Below are positions 1 to 8,783 of a stretch of DNA of 64,000 nt, in pieces. Under the pieces are notes generated by a model. It was not told the DNA's origin, searched no databases, and saw nothing but the letters and a program-made list of their open reading frames with translations. The first letter of the stretch is position 1, and each line of letters starts with the position of its first letter. The position numbers and the translations under genes are program-made. This stretch comes from an uncultured Pseudomonadota bacterium (GTDB taxonomy: Bacteria > Pseudomonadota > Gammaproteobacteria > Burkholderiales > JALYOK01), in contig CADEHE010000003.1 in assembly GCA_902826775.1 (NCBI GenBank), positions 248,001 through 312,000 of the forward strand. Direction: 5' to 3'.

Positions 1-188
1 CGATCACTACCGGAATCAAGGCAGTGGATCGGATGGGCATCATGGAAGTGCTGTGGTACACGCGGCAGCTTAAGCGCGTTGCCGAAGGTAAAAATCCGCG
101 TCCAGGCGAAAGTGGGCTAACGGCGTTCCTCAAGAGCCTACTGATGAGCCGCTGGGGTACCTACCGCACCCAGAGAATGCGCGCTTGA
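1..188 (+). CDS. C-terminal end of an unidentified protein (5' truncated)
   Basis: An open frame (codons in phase with position 3) enters from the left edge and stops at TGA 186-188, giving about 61 residues. It ends in a basic tail (GTYRTQRMRA) and has no motif I can assign to a family. It is read in the same direction as the hydrolase that starts 56 bases downstream, so it may be the preceding gene of the same cluster. Only the carboxyl end is present, so its function is unknown. Confidence 0.5.
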   Translation, partial: ITTGIKAVDRMGIMEVLWYTRQLKRVAEGKNPRPGESGLTAFLKSLLMSRWGTYRTQRMRA

Positions 189-244
189 GAGAAGTCCACT
201 GTTCGTATGTCTTCATGTGCCGATCCAAGAACCGGAGTCCTGCG

Positions 245-1201
245 ATGCGTAGCCTACTGAAACCAGCCGTCCTAGCGTTTGCTTTGCCAGCCCTGCTCAC
301 GTCATGCGCAACCGGCCCGAACGGCGGCGCGAAGACGAGTTCACCGTCCATCGAACAAGGGTCGGCGATCAACTGGACCAACGTGCCAACACAAACGATT
401 GCGGCAGATGGGGTGGAATTCGCCTACCGCGAGCTTGGAAAACATCATGGCGGCACGCCGGTCGTGCTGCTTGTCCATCTGGCGGCGGTGCTGGATAACT
501 GGGATCCACGCATCGTGGACGGTCTTGCGGCGAAGCATCACGTGATCGCTTTCGACAATCGGGGCATCGGGGCATCGAGCGGGGCACCGTCGAATTCGAT
601 GGAGCAAATGGCTAACGATGCCATCACCTTCATTAAGGCCAAGGGTTTCGAACAAGTTGATCTGTTCGGCTTCTCCCTGGGTGGAATGATCGCTCAGGAG
701 ATCGTGCTTAAGCAGCCGCAACTCGTCCGTAAGATGATTCTCGCGGGCACAGGACCCGCCGGTGGCGAGGGCATCAGCGGCGTTGCCGGCGTGACCTTCT
801 ACGACATGCTCCGGGGCTTCTTCACTGCGCAAGACCCGAAGCAATTCTTGTTCTTCACCCGAACGCCTAGCGGTATTGAGGCAGGTAAGGCATTCCTGGC
901 GCGATTGCAGGAGCGCTCGCAAGACCGTGACAAGAAGATCACCGTGCGCGCGTTCATGGCCCAGTTGGAATCCTTGCGCACCTGGGGCCACAAAGCACCG
1001 GCAGATCTCTCGCTCGTGAAGCATCCGGTACTGGTGGTCAACGGCGATGACGACCGCATGGTTCCGACCAAAAACTCTTACGACCTGGCGCGGCGTCTGC
1101 CGAACAGTTCGCTCATCATCTACCCCGATTCCGCACATGGGGCCGTGTTTCAGTTCCATGCCGACTTTGTGCCCAAGGCGCTCGAGTTTCTCGCTCGATA
1201 G
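245..1201 (+). CDS. Alpha/beta hydrolase, predicted lipoprotein
   Basis: A 318-residue alpha/beta-fold hydrolase. I chose ATG 245 rather than the upstream TTG at 185 because GGAG lies 7 bases before it and it begins a clean lipoprotein signal (hydrophobic residues 8-18, lipobox LTSC with Cys21). Ala at +2 would suit the outer membrane. The nucleophile elbow is GFSLGG with Ser144. The acid is probably in VVNGDDDRMVP and the His in PDSAHGAVF. The usual HG oxyanion motif is replaced by VHL, followed by DNWDP, a signature shared with the hydrolases at 1231, 11650 and 13784. The substrate is unknown; as a lipoprotein it should act outside the cytoplasm. Confidence 0.85.
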   Translation: MRSLLKPAVLAFALPALLTSCATGPNGGAKTSSPSIEQGSAINWTNVPTQTIAADGVEFAYRELGKHHGGTPVVLLVHLAAVLDNWDPRIVDGLAAKHHVIAFDNRGIGASSGAPSNSMEQMANDAITFIKAKGFEQVDLFGFSLGGMIAQEIVLKQPQLVRKMILAGTGPAGGEGISGVAGVTFYDMLRGFFTAQDPKQFLFFTRTPSGIEAGKAFLARLQERSQDRDKKITVRAFMAQLESLRTWGHKAPADLSLVKHPVLVVNGDDDRMVPTKNSYDLARRLPNSSLIIYPDSAHGAVFQFHADFVPKALEFLAR

Positions 1202-1230
1202 CCCCCCACTTCTTGCAAGAGGAACACCTC

Positions 1231-2076
1231 GTGACCGATACACACTTGACCGCTGCGACCCGCTTCGTTGAAATCGATAACGATAGGTTCGCCTATCGCC
1301 GCTGGGGCAACAGTACGACTGATCAGCCGCCATTGTTTTTCCTCCAACACTTCCGCGGCGGAATGGATCACTGGGATCCGCTGATGACGGATGGGTTGGC
1401 CGCTGGGCGCGAGGTGATCCTGTACAACGGTCGCGGCATTGCATCCTCTTCGGGTAAGCCACGCACCCGAATTGAACACATGGCCGACGACGCGGCCGCG
1501 GTGATACGGGCACTTGGCCTGCGCAAGGTCGATGTCTTGGGCTTTTCGCTCGGCGGCTTCCAGGCACAGGACCTGACCCGACGCCATTCTGATTTGGTTC
1601 GTAAGCTCATGCTTCTCGGTACTGGGCCGCGCGGCGGGAACTCGGATTCAGATCCCGGCGTGCTGGAGGCGGCACCGCGCCCGGTTCCGACCATAGACGA
1701 TTTCTTGTTCTTGTTCTTCGGCCGATCCGAGGCCGCGCGACAGGCGGGACACGACTTCTGGAAACGCCGTCACCAGCGTGTGGATCAAGATCCGCCGAGT
1801 TCGGCTGCAGTGATACAAGCTCAGATCGAGGCAAACATGTACTACTTGCCAAAACTCGATCCCAAAGAGCCCTTCGCTCACTTGCGTGAAATCAAACAAC
1901 CGACGTTCATCTTGAACGGCGTGAATGACGTGATGATTCCGACCATCAACTCCTGGTACATGGCCCAGAACATCCCGAACGCCCAGTTGTTCATCTACCC
2001 GGATGCCGGCCATGCAGCTCAATTCCAGTGCCCGGAGCGCTTCCTGAAACACGCGATCCAGTTTCTCAGCGAATAA
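1231..2076 (+). CDS. Alpha/beta hydrolase, cytoplasmic
   Basis: A 281-residue alpha/beta hydrolase with nucleophile elbow GFSLGG (Ser106), an acid in the segment NGVNDVMIP, and His in PDAGHAAQF. GTG 1231 is preferred because AAGAGGA sits 7 bases upstream; the longer frame from TTG 1213 has no such site. There is no signal sequence, so the protein should be cytoplasmic, unlike its neighbour 29 bases upstream. It carries the QHFRGGMDHWDP version of the shared WDP motif. The two genes look like an old tandem duplication with changed localisation. An ester, lactone or C-C bond hydrolase are all possible. Confidence 0.85.
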   Translation: MTDTHLTAATRFVEIDNDRFAYRRWGNSTTDQPPLFFLQHFRGGMDHWDPLMTDGLAAGREVILYNGRGIASSSGKPRTRIEHMADDAAAVIRALGLRKVDVLGFSLGGFQAQDLTRRHSDLVRKLMLLGTGPRGGNSDSDPGVLEAAPRPVPTIDDFLFLFFGRSEAARQAGHDFWKRRHQRVDQDPPSSAAVIQAQIEANMYYLPKLDPKEPFAHLREIKQPTFILNGVNDVMIPTINSWYMAQNIPNAQLFIYPDAGHAAQFQCPERFLKHAIQFLSE

Positions 2077-2134
2077 TCCTCTTCAAGCGGCTGCTCATCG
2101 AGACAATCCAAGATCGACACGAAAGGCGTAGGCT

Positions 2135-2503
2135 ATGCTGAAGTTCAAATTCTTACTTTGGATGATGACCAGACTCATGCAGCGAGCCGTCAAAACCCAA
2201 CCGGCCTGCGCAAAGCACGTGGCGGGGAAGAATCTGGAATTTCAGATTCAAACGCAGGACAAAAATGGGCGCTACTTCCGCATCAAGGACGGCAAAGTAA
2301 GCTCTTTCGTCGGTCTGACCAAGGCCCCGAAGTTCACGATGACTTTCAAAAATGCTGCCAAGGGGTTCGAGATTCTGTCTGCCAAGGATGGCAAGGAAGC
2401 CTTTCTGGCGGCCCTGCGCGACGAGGACCTAGTCATCAGTGGCGATTTTGTTGAGGTGATGTGGTTTCAAAGATTAACGGAATATTTGCAACCCGGTAAA
2501 TAA
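2135..2503 (+). CDS. SCP2-like (sterol carrier protein 2 fold) small protein
   Basis: A 122-residue protein with the alpha/beta pattern of SCP2 sterol-binding domains: a hydrophobic N-terminal helix (residues 1-20), then LEFQIQTQDKNGRYFRIKDGKV-type strands and a final helix segment (SGDFVEVMWFQRLTEYL). SCP2 domains bind acyl chains, acyl-CoAs or sterols, so it could present a hydrophobic substrate to the neighbouring hydrolases and dehydrogenase. AAAGG lies about 9 bases before the ATG. It starts 58 bases after the hydrolase, in the same orientation. The family is inferred from pattern only, with no catalytic residues to check. Confidence 0.6.
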   Translation: MLKFKFLLWMMTRLMQRAVKTQPACAKHVAGKNLEFQIQTQDKNGRYFRIKDGKVSSFVGLTKAPKFTMTFKNAAKGFEILSAKDGKEAFLAALRDEDLVISGDFVEVMWFQRLTEYLQPGK

Positions 2504-2615
2504 GTTGGGCTAGCTAAAGATGGCCTGATACGAAGATCGCGCTCGATGCAACGGTTTCGGGCAGCACGATAGTCAGTTGAGGTGTCGCCTCGACCGAGCA
2601 ATGAGACTACAAAAT

Positions 2616-3344
2616 ATGGCAGATCGAAAAGCAATTTTGGTCATTGGTGCCGGAGACGCCACGGGCGGTGCCATCGCGCGGCGCTTCGCGCGTGAAGGCT
2701 ACGTCGCGTGCGTGACGCGACGCAGTGTAGACAAGCTTACGCCGCTGGTCGAACAGATTCGGGCAGAGGGCGGCGAGGCGCATGCCTTCGGCAGCGACGC
2801 GCGCAAGGAAGAGCAAATGGTGTCGCTGGTTGAGACAATCGAGCGTGACATCGCGCCGATCGAAGTAGCTGTCTTCAACATCGGCGCCAACGTTCGTTAC
2901 AGCATCACCGAAACGACATCCCGCGTCTACTACAAGGTGTGGGAAATGGCCTGCTTCAGCGGCTTTCTCATGGGCCGCGAGACGGCGAAGGTAATGCTGC
3001 CGCGGGGACGAGGCACGATCATCTTTACTGGCGCGACGGCCAGCTTGCGCGGCCGGGACGGCTTCGCCGCTTTCGCAGGCGCCAAGCATGCTTTGCGGGC
3101 ACTCGCCCAAAGCATGGCCCGCGAGCTATGGCCAAAGAGCATCCATGTGGCGCATACCGTCATCGATGGCGCGATCGACACGGAGTGGATCCGAACGAAC
3201 TTCCCGGAGAGTTACGCTAAGAAAGATAGCCAGGGCATCCTAAATCCCGACAGCATCGCCGATACTTACTGGCAGATCCACATGCAGCCACGCGATGCCT
3301 GGTCGCATGAAATTGAACTGAGGCCGTGGATGGAAACGTGGTGA
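2616..3344 (+). CDS. Short-chain dehydrogenase/reductase with Phe at the Tyr position
   Basis: A 242-residue SDR. The N-terminal cofactor motif is GAGDATGG (residues 11-18), close to the classical TGxxxGxG. The central NIGANVRYS segment stands where NNAG usually sits. In the active-site region (GFAAFAGAKHAL) the YxxxK tyrosine is Phe153 while Lys157 remains. The C-terminal end (ELRPWMETW) recurs in the SDR at 10895, so the two are paralogues. The start could instead be ATG 2601; neither has a strong ribosome site. Such Tyr-lacking SDRs form a recognisable subfamily, and classical reductase chemistry should not be assumed. Confidence 0.8.
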   Translation: MADRKAILVIGAGDATGGAIARRFAREGYVACVTRRSVDKLTPLVEQIRAEGGEAHAFGSDARKEEQMVSLVETIERDIAPIEVAVFNIGANVRYSITETTSRVYYKVWEMACFSGFLMGRETAKVMLPRGRGTIIFTGATASLRGRDGFAAFAGAKHALRALAQSMARELWPKSIHVAHTVIDGAIDTEWIRTNFPESYAKKDSQGILNPDSIADTYWQIHMQPRDAWSHEIELRPWMETW

Positions 3345-3393
3345 TCGACCGTCTAATTATTCCGCAGCGCTACTATCAGCTTGGAGAACTTAC

Positions 3394-4011
3394 ATGAAGC
3401 CCGTCACGGTCGAGTTCCTGTTCGATTTCGGCAGCCCAAACGCCTACTTGTGCCACAAGGTGATTCCGTCGATCGAGGCGCGCACTGGTGCGATCTTCGA
3501 GTACATCCCGATTCTGCTGGGCGGACTGTTCAAGCTTGCTAACAACCGCTCACCCATCGAGGCCTTTGCCGGGATTCCGAACAAACAGGCCTACGACAAG
3601 CTCGAAATTACTCGCTTCGTCGCCAAATACGGATTGTCGCGCTATCAAATTAATCCATTCTTTCCGGTTAATACATTGAAGATTATGCGCGGGGCTTGCG
3701 CTGCGCAGAAGCTCGCTTGCCTGAAGCGTTATGTCGAGGTGGTCTATGCGGCCATGTGGGAGGACGGCAAGAACATGGATGACACGTCGGTGATCGCGGC
3801 GACCCTCGCGGCTGGAGGTCTGGACAGCGAGAAGATACTGGCCCTCTCCCAGGACCCTGAGATCAAGGCCATGCTGCTACACAATACCCAGTCAGCTCAC
3901 GACCGCGGTGCGTTCGGCTCGCCCAGTTTCTTGATCGGCCAGGAACTGTGGTTTGGCAAGGATCGCCTGCGTGACGTCGAGGATGAAATCTTGCGGCTCT
4001 CCTCGGATTAA
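3394..4011 (+). CDS. HCCA isomerase / kappa-GST-like (DsbA-fold) protein
   Basis: A 205-residue DsbA-fold protein of the 2-hydroxychromene-2-carboxylate isomerase/kappa glutathione transferase group. Visible marks are the N-terminal FLFDFGSPNAYL with Ser14 (the residue that binds the glutathione thiol in this family), the LLGGLFK segment, and the C-terminal RGAFGSPSFLIGQELWFGKDRL. There is no CxxC pair, so it is not a disulphide oxidoreductase. In naphthalene catabolism the family isomerises a ring-cleavage product; here the substrate is unknown. GGAGAA precedes the ATG. A paralogue lies at 10285. Confidence 0.85.
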   Translation: MKPVTVEFLFDFGSPNAYLCHKVIPSIEARTGAIFEYIPILLGGLFKLANNRSPIEAFAGIPNKQAYDKLEITRFVAKYGLSRYQINPFFPVNTLKIMRGACAAQKLACLKRYVEVVYAAMWEDGKNMDDTSVIAATLAAGGLDSEKILALSQDPEIKAMLLHNTQSAHDRGAFGSPSFLIGQELWFGKDRLRDVEDEILRLSSD

Positions 4012-4096
4012 TCGGCGAGTGTGGCGCACTGCGCGCATTATCTTTGTTCCCCTATTCCATCACGGTGTCTATCGGGTTCCATAGGAGATTGACCAT

Positions 4097-6415
4097 ATGG
4101 ATTCAAGCACTCCGCCGTCGCTCACGTGGCACAAGTCCGCCTGTAACCTTTGCTACATCAACTGCGGCGTCGAACTGGCTGTTGCCGGCGAAGGTGCCGA
4201 TGCGCGCATCGTCAAGATTCGCGGTGATCGCGATAACCCACGTTCGCAGGGCTACTTGTGCAACAAGGCTCAGGCCATCGCAAGTTACGTCCACCACCGT
4301 GACCGGCTCACCTCGCCGCTGCGCCGCCGGGCCGATGGCAGTTACGAGGCGATCGACTGGGATACGGCAATTGGGGAGATCGCGCAGCGCCTGCGCGCTG
4401 TCGTTGATGTGCACGGCGGCAAGTCACTGGCCATGTTTGGGGGCGGCGGGCAAGGCAACCACGCCGGCGGTGGCTATGGGGTGGGCTTCATGCGCGCGCT
4501 CGGCTCGCGCACCGTCTTTAACGCGCTATCGCAAGAAAAGACGGGCGACTTCTGGCTCAACGGACACATTTACGGCTCGCAGTTATGCCATACCGCAGAA
4601 GACATTCACCATTGCGATCTGTTGTTGGTGATCGGCGCTAACCCTCGGTTGGCCCATGGTTTCACCAACGCGCGCGATCAGTTAAATGGCGTACGCAAGG
4701 ATCCGCAGCGCAAGCTGATCGTGATCGATCCGCGTCGCACCGAGACTGCCGACGGGGCCGACTTACACATCGCGCTGCGCCCCGGAACGGACGCGTTCTT
4801 GCTCGGCGCACTATTGGGCGAGCTGCAGCGCCGCAACGCGTTCGATGAGCGCTTCCTGGCCGAGCGCGCGGTGGGTGTGGACGAGGTGAAGGCTGCGCTG
4901 GCACAAGTGCCTGTGGCCGCGTGGCTGGCTGCGGCCGACGTTACGGCGGCCGATTTCGAGCGGCTGGTGCAGATGGTGGTGGACGCCAAGGCCATGGTGG
5001 TGCGCGTTGAGCTCGGCATCCAGCAAGGTCTGAACTCCACGCTCAATTCCTATTTGGAGAAACTGCTTTACCTGATGACGGGCCACTTCGGCCGCGCCGG
5101 CACGCATTGGCTACACAGTTGGCTGGCGCCTCTTTGGGGCAATTCGCCCGGGTTGCGCCACTTTGCGACTGATGCCGAAGTCATCTGCGGCTTGTTGTCG
5201 CCCAATGTCTTTCCGGATGCGGTGCTCACGGATCATCCCGAACGCCTGCGCGCGTTGTGGGTGGACAGCAGCAACCCCGTCAACACCGCCGCCGACACTG
5301 GCCGCGTGCTGGCGGCGATGAAGGCGCTGGAACTGATCGTCGTCGTCGACGTGGCCTTCACCGAGACGGCCGCGCAGGCGCACTATGTACTGCCGGCTTC
5401 GTCGCAGTATGAGAAGTGCGAGTTCACGCTTTTCAATTTCGAGGTGCCGACCAACTATTTCCACGTGCGCGCGCCGGTGTTGCAGCCCTTGGCAGGTACG
5501 CTGTCAGAGCCGGAAATTTACGGTCGCCTGGCGTACACGATGGACATGATGCCCAGCGACGACATCCTGGACGAGCTGCGAAGCAAGGCTCATGACCGGG
5601 CCAGCTTCGGCGCTGCCTTCGCGGCGGCGATGGCTGCGGACCGAAACGTGGGCAAGCTCGCTGGACAAGTGCTGTACGAGACCTTGGGACCTACGCTGCC
5701 CGACGGCACGGCGGCGGCAGCGCCGCTGTGGCAAGCGTGCCATCGGCTGGCAAAGAGGCAACCGCACGCAGTACGCCTGGCTCTGCAGATCGAGACTTCA
5801 GTCGAACCTGCGGAACTCGGCGAGCGCCTGTTCGGTGCGCTTGTCACGGCACGTTCGGGCACCGCGTTCACGGTACATGAGACACCGTGGGATCTGATCG
5901 AGCATCCGGATCGCAAGGTGCACGTGGCAGTGCCCCAGATGCTCGATTGGCTGCGGCAACTAGATCCGGCCACGGTGGGCCCAAATTCCGATTGGCCCTT
6001 TTTGCTGTCGGCTGGCCAACGGCGGTTGAACAACGCCAACCAGATTCTGCGCGATCCCGGCTCGCGAGCGAACGACCCAGACGGTGCGTTGTACATCCAC
6101 CCGCAGGATCTTGAAGCGCTGGGGGTGTCTGACCAGAGCGCCATTGTGGTGGAGACAGCCCGGGCGCGGATCGTCGTGCGTGCCAAGTCGACGGACACGA
6201 TGCGACGCGGTCACGTCGCGCTACCCCACGGTTATGGACAGCGGCACCCAACGCAAGAGGGGCAGCGGGTCGTAGTCGGGCCTGCCATCAATTGGTTGAC
6301 CGACGGACGCAACCGCGATCGCATTGCCGATACCCCCCATCACAAGCATGTGCCAGCGCGCCTCTACGCTGCACCGCCCGGCGCAATAGTCAACGCTGTC
6401 ACAGTTGTGGCCTAG
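4097..6415 (+). CDS. Molybdopterin-dependent oxidoreductase with N-terminal 4Fe-4S site
   Basis: A 772-residue member of the DMSO reductase/formate dehydrogenase superfamily. The N-terminus has a 4Fe-4S motif (Cys16, Cys19, Cys23, Cys55). Middle segments DLLLVIGANPRLAHGF and KLIVIDPRRTETAD bind the molybdopterin dinucleotide, and the C-terminal domain (about 630-772) has the usual beta-barrel (ALYIHPQDLEALGV, GHVALPHGYG). No Tat signal is seen, so it is probably cytoplasmic. Where Cys, Sec or Ser usually coordinates molybdenum I read NALSQEKTGDFW, with none of these. AGGAGA is 8 bases before the ATG. No electron-transfer subunit is encoded beside it. Confidence 0.88.
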   Translation: MDSSTPPSLTWHKSACNLCYINCGVELAVAGEGADARIVKIRGDRDNPRSQGYLCNKAQAIASYVHHRDRLTSPLRRRADGSYEAIDWDTAIGEIAQRLRAVVDVHGGKSLAMFGGGGQGNHAGGGYGVGFMRALGSRTVFNALSQEKTGDFWLNGHIYGSQLCHTAEDIHHCDLLLVIGANPRLAHGFTNARDQLNGVRKDPQRKLIVIDPRRTETADGADLHIALRPGTDAFLLGALLGELQRRNAFDERFLAERAVGVDEVKAALAQVPVAAWLAAADVTAADFERLVQMVVDAKAMVVRVELGIQQGLNSTLNSYLEKLLYLMTGHFGRAGTHWLHSWLAPLWGNSPGLRHFATDAEVICGLLSPNVFPDAVLTDHPERLRALWVDSSNPVNTAADTGRVLAAMKALELIVVVDVAFTETAAQAHYVLPASSQYEKCEFTLFNFEVPTNYFHVRAPVLQPLAGTLSEPEIYGRLAYTMDMMPSDDILDELRSKAHDRASFGAAFAAAMAADRNVGKLAGQVLYETLGPTLPDGTAAAAPLWQACHRLAKRQPHAVRLALQIETSVEPAELGERLFGALVTARSGTAFTVHETPWDLIEHPDRKVHVAVPQMLDWLRQLDPATVGPNSDWPFLLSAGQRRLNNANQILRDPGSRANDPDGALYIHPQDLEALGVSDQSAIVVETARARIVVRAKSTDTMRRGHVALPHGYGQRHPTQEGQRVVVGPAINWLTDGRNRDRIADTPHHKHVPARLYAAPPGAIVNAVTVVA

Positions 6416-6544
6416 GCGCGATAAGGCGGAAGCCCCATCGAGGATGAGTCGCATTTTAGAATCGCGGCGCGCGGTGTCCGCCGCATCTCATTGTCATTGG
6501 TTCGCCAGCGTGCCGTCTCCAGCTGCCGCCCTGCTCAAATCCGC

Positions 6545-8113
6545 TCAGTGAGCGTCTGCTGGTGGTGCGTTGCTGCGAAGCGGCCGGCAGAACGGCACCA
6601 TCAATAGCGCAGCCAAGAACATCCAAGCCATGAACCGGAACACTTCGTTGAATCCCAACGTCAGGGCGGTTCGTGTCACGAGCTGACCCAGTTCCGCTTT
6701 CGCGAGCAGCACAGCGTGTGCCGCGTCGGGCGTCAGCCCGCTGAACCGATTTCCCAATTCCGCGACCATCCCAGTAGCGTGGCGGCCGGCCTCCCCCAAC
6801 GTTTCGCCGATGCGCACGATGTGGATGCGTGTCTGGTCCTGCAGCAAGGTATTGACGATAGCGATGCCGATGGCGCCGCCGAGATTGCGCATCAAGTTGA
6901 ACAGGCCCGACGCGTAGCGCAACTCTGCCATCTTGAACCCGCTTAGCGCCATGCTGACACTCGGCACGATGCACAGCATGATCGAAAAGCCACGCAGCAA
7001 CTGCGGCGCGAGGAATGCACCGAATCCCCAGTCCGGTGTGATGTGCGACGTCAGCCAGAGGCTGCAAGCGAACAGGATCAGGCCGACGGTGACGGTCTTG
7101 CGTGGGTCAACGAATTGCGAGAGGCGCGCTGCGATGATGGTGCTGAAAATCTGCGCGATCCCTACGGCGAAAACGGTGGTGCCGATCTGCATGCTGTCGT
7201 AGTCGCGCACGCGGCCGAGAAACAGCGGGATCAGATACGTCGAGGAATACATACCGAAGCCGATCACTAAGTTGAAGACGCAGGCGAAGAGGAATGTCGG
7301 CCGGCGAAATGGTGTCAGCTTGACGATGGGTCCGTTGGAGTTGAATGACCGTTCGAGAAACAGACCGAATGCGACCAGCGACAGCCACGTGACCATCGCG
7401 ATGGCGGGATCGCTGAACCATTCGTGGCGCGGACCTTCTTCCAGCACATATTCCAGGCCGCCGAGAAACACGGCCATCGACAGCAAGTGCGAATAGTCGA
7501 TGCGCTTAAGCATCCCGAGGTTCGGCACGTCGACACGAATGGTCCACGCGGCGAGCGCCGTCACAACGATGCCGGGCACAACGTTGATGTAAAAGATGGA
7601 GCGCCAGCCGAAGGCTTCCGTTAGCCAGCCCCCAACTGTCGGGCCGAGCGTTGGGGGAAGTACCGATACCATGCCGAGAATGGCCGGAATTACTGCGCGC
7701 TGTGCACCTGTGAACATCGCGAAGCCGGTAGCAAACACCGTGGGCACCATCGCTCCACCGACGAATCCCTGGATTACGCGAAACAGGATCATTGAGTCGA
7801 TGTTCCAAGCGAGGCCGCACAATGCGCTTGCGATGGTGAACAGACCCGCGGAAATCGCGAATAGCCAACGCGTCGACAGCGCCTGCGCTAAAAACGCGGC
7901 GAATGGAATCATCACCAGCTCAGCCATCAGGTAGCCGGTCTGTATCCAGCTGAGCTCGTCGGGGTCAGCGGACAACCCGGCTTGCACTTCGTTTAGCGAG
8001 CCAGCGACGATCTGGATGTCGATCTGCGCCAAGAACTGGCCGAACGCCATGATCCCGAATATCAGGAACTTGCGCCGCGTCGGTAGGTTCGCGGGATCAA
8101 GACTTGCGTTCAT
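6545..8113 (-). CDS. MFS drug efflux permease, DHA2/EmrB type
   Basis: A 522-residue integral membrane protein with about 14 hydrophobic segments, typical of the DHA2 (EmrB/QacA) family. Family marks include SWIQTGYLMAELVMIPF in helix 2, RVIQGFVGGAMVPTVF (motif C region, helix 4-5) and the antiporter-like motif GPTVGGWLTEAFGWRSIF. It should work with the HlyD/EmrA-type protein at 8780, although the two are transcribed divergently from the region holding tetR. It probably exports the pathway's substrate or a toxic intermediate. The upstream operator-like palindrome starts 3 bases before its start codon. Confidence 0.9.
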   Translation of the reverse strand: MNASLDPANLPTRRKFLIFGIMAFGQFLAQIDIQIVAGSLNEVQAGLSADPDELSWIQTGYLMAELVMIPFAAFLAQALSTRWLFAISAGLFTIASALCGLAWNIDSMILFRVIQGFVGGAMVPTVFATGFAMFTGAQRAVIPAILGMVSVLPPTLGPTVGGWLTEAFGWRSIFYINVVPGIVVTALAAWTIRVDVPNLGMLKRIDYSHLLSMAVFLGGLEYVLEEGPRHEWFSDPAIAMVTWLSLVAFGLFLERSFNSNGPIVKLTPFRRPTFLFACVFNLVIGFGMYSSTYLIPLFLGRVRDYDSMQIGTTVFAVGIAQIFSTIIAARLSQFVDPRKTVTVGLILFACSLWLTSHITPDWGFGAFLAPQLLRGFSIMLCIVPSVSMALSGFKMAELRYASGLFNLMRNLGGAIGIAIVNTLLQDQTRIHIVRIGETLGEAGRHATGMVAELGNRFSGLTPDAAHAVLLAKAELGQLVTRTALTLGFNEVFRFMAWMFLAALLMVPFCRPLRSNAPPADAH

Positions 8114-8116
8114 AAT

Positions 8117-8135
8117 ATGATGATTATAATATCAT
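8117..8135. promoter_or_regulatory. Candidate TetR operator and -10 region between efflux pump and tetR
   Basis: The 64-base gap between the divergent MFS and TetR genes contains ATGATGATTATAATATCAT, with ATGAT/ATCAT arms 9 bases apart. Inside it TATAAT (8125-8130) could be the -10 of tetR, with TTGCGT 15 bases upstream as a weak -35. A regulator bound here would cover the 5' ends of both transcripts. The base composition is much more AT-rich than the surroundings. The assignment is inferred from symmetry and position. Confidence 0.5.
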
Positions 8136-8177
8136 GCACCTTAGACAAACTAGAGAGTCCCTCCGAAGACAGAGCAA

Positions 8178-8783
8178 ATGCGCTATGACGCGGATCGAAA
8201 ACACAGAACCCGGGAAAAGGTGCTGAAGGCGGCGATCCGGGAGATTCGGGCGTCCGGGGCGCACCGCTTGGCGGTGGCGGGCGTGATGGCGAAGGCCGGC
8301 CTGACGCACGGCGGCTTCTATGCGCATTTTGCATCCAAAGATGACTTGGTCGCGTCGGCGATCGACGAGATGTTTGAGGCGGGCCTTAACCGATTGCAGA
8401 ATGCCCGGGTCGGCCGGACGCCAGCACAAGCACTAACTGCGTACATCGATTTGTATGTATCGACACGTCACCGTGACTCATCGACAGGCTGTCCAATCCC
8501 CGCCATTGCGAGCGATCTGCCGCATCTGGCCAAGCCCGTGCGGCAGCGTTTTGCATTAGGCGTCGCTCGCCTCATCGAAGCGCTGGCTAGGGCTCTCACG
8601 CATTTTGGTCGCCAGTGCCCCTATGACGATGCTCGCTCTATGCTGTCCGAGATGGTCGGCGCGCTGGCGCTGGCGCGCACCGAGCCGGACCCGCAGCAAT
8701 CGGATTACCTTCTCGAGGCCTCACGCCGCTCATTGAAATCCCGGTTCGGTCTAGACACCGAGATGCGTGAAGGTCCCGTGTGA
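8178..8783 (+). CDS. TetR/AcrR-family repressor
   Basis: A 201-residue regulator. Residues 1-55 form the TetR helix-turn-helix (TREKVLKAAIREI, then VMAKAGLTHGGFYAHFASKDDL, the family's most conserved stretch). The rest is a variable ligand-binding domain; the segment GCPIPAIASDLP is typical of a subgroup often found beside efflux pumps. Its stop codon overlaps the GTG start of the HlyD gene by 4 bases, so they are co-transcribed and probably autoregulated through the palindrome at 8117-8135. The ligand is unknown. Confidence 0.92.
   Translation: MRYDADRKHRTREKVLKAAIREIRASGAHRLAVAGVMAKAGLTHGGFYAHFASKDDLVASAIDEMFEAGLNRLQNARVGRTPAQALTAYIDLYVSTRHRDSSTGCPIPAIASDLPHLAKPVRQRFALGVARLIEALARALTHFGRQCPYDDARSMLSEMVGALALARTEPDPQQSDYLLEASRRSLKSRFGLDTEMREGPV

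Noticed and set aside
341..1567. Minus-strand open frame of 408 codons opposite the first two hydrolases
   Set aside because: It has no domain, is Arg/His/Pro-rich, and lies fully antisense to two well-supported genes.
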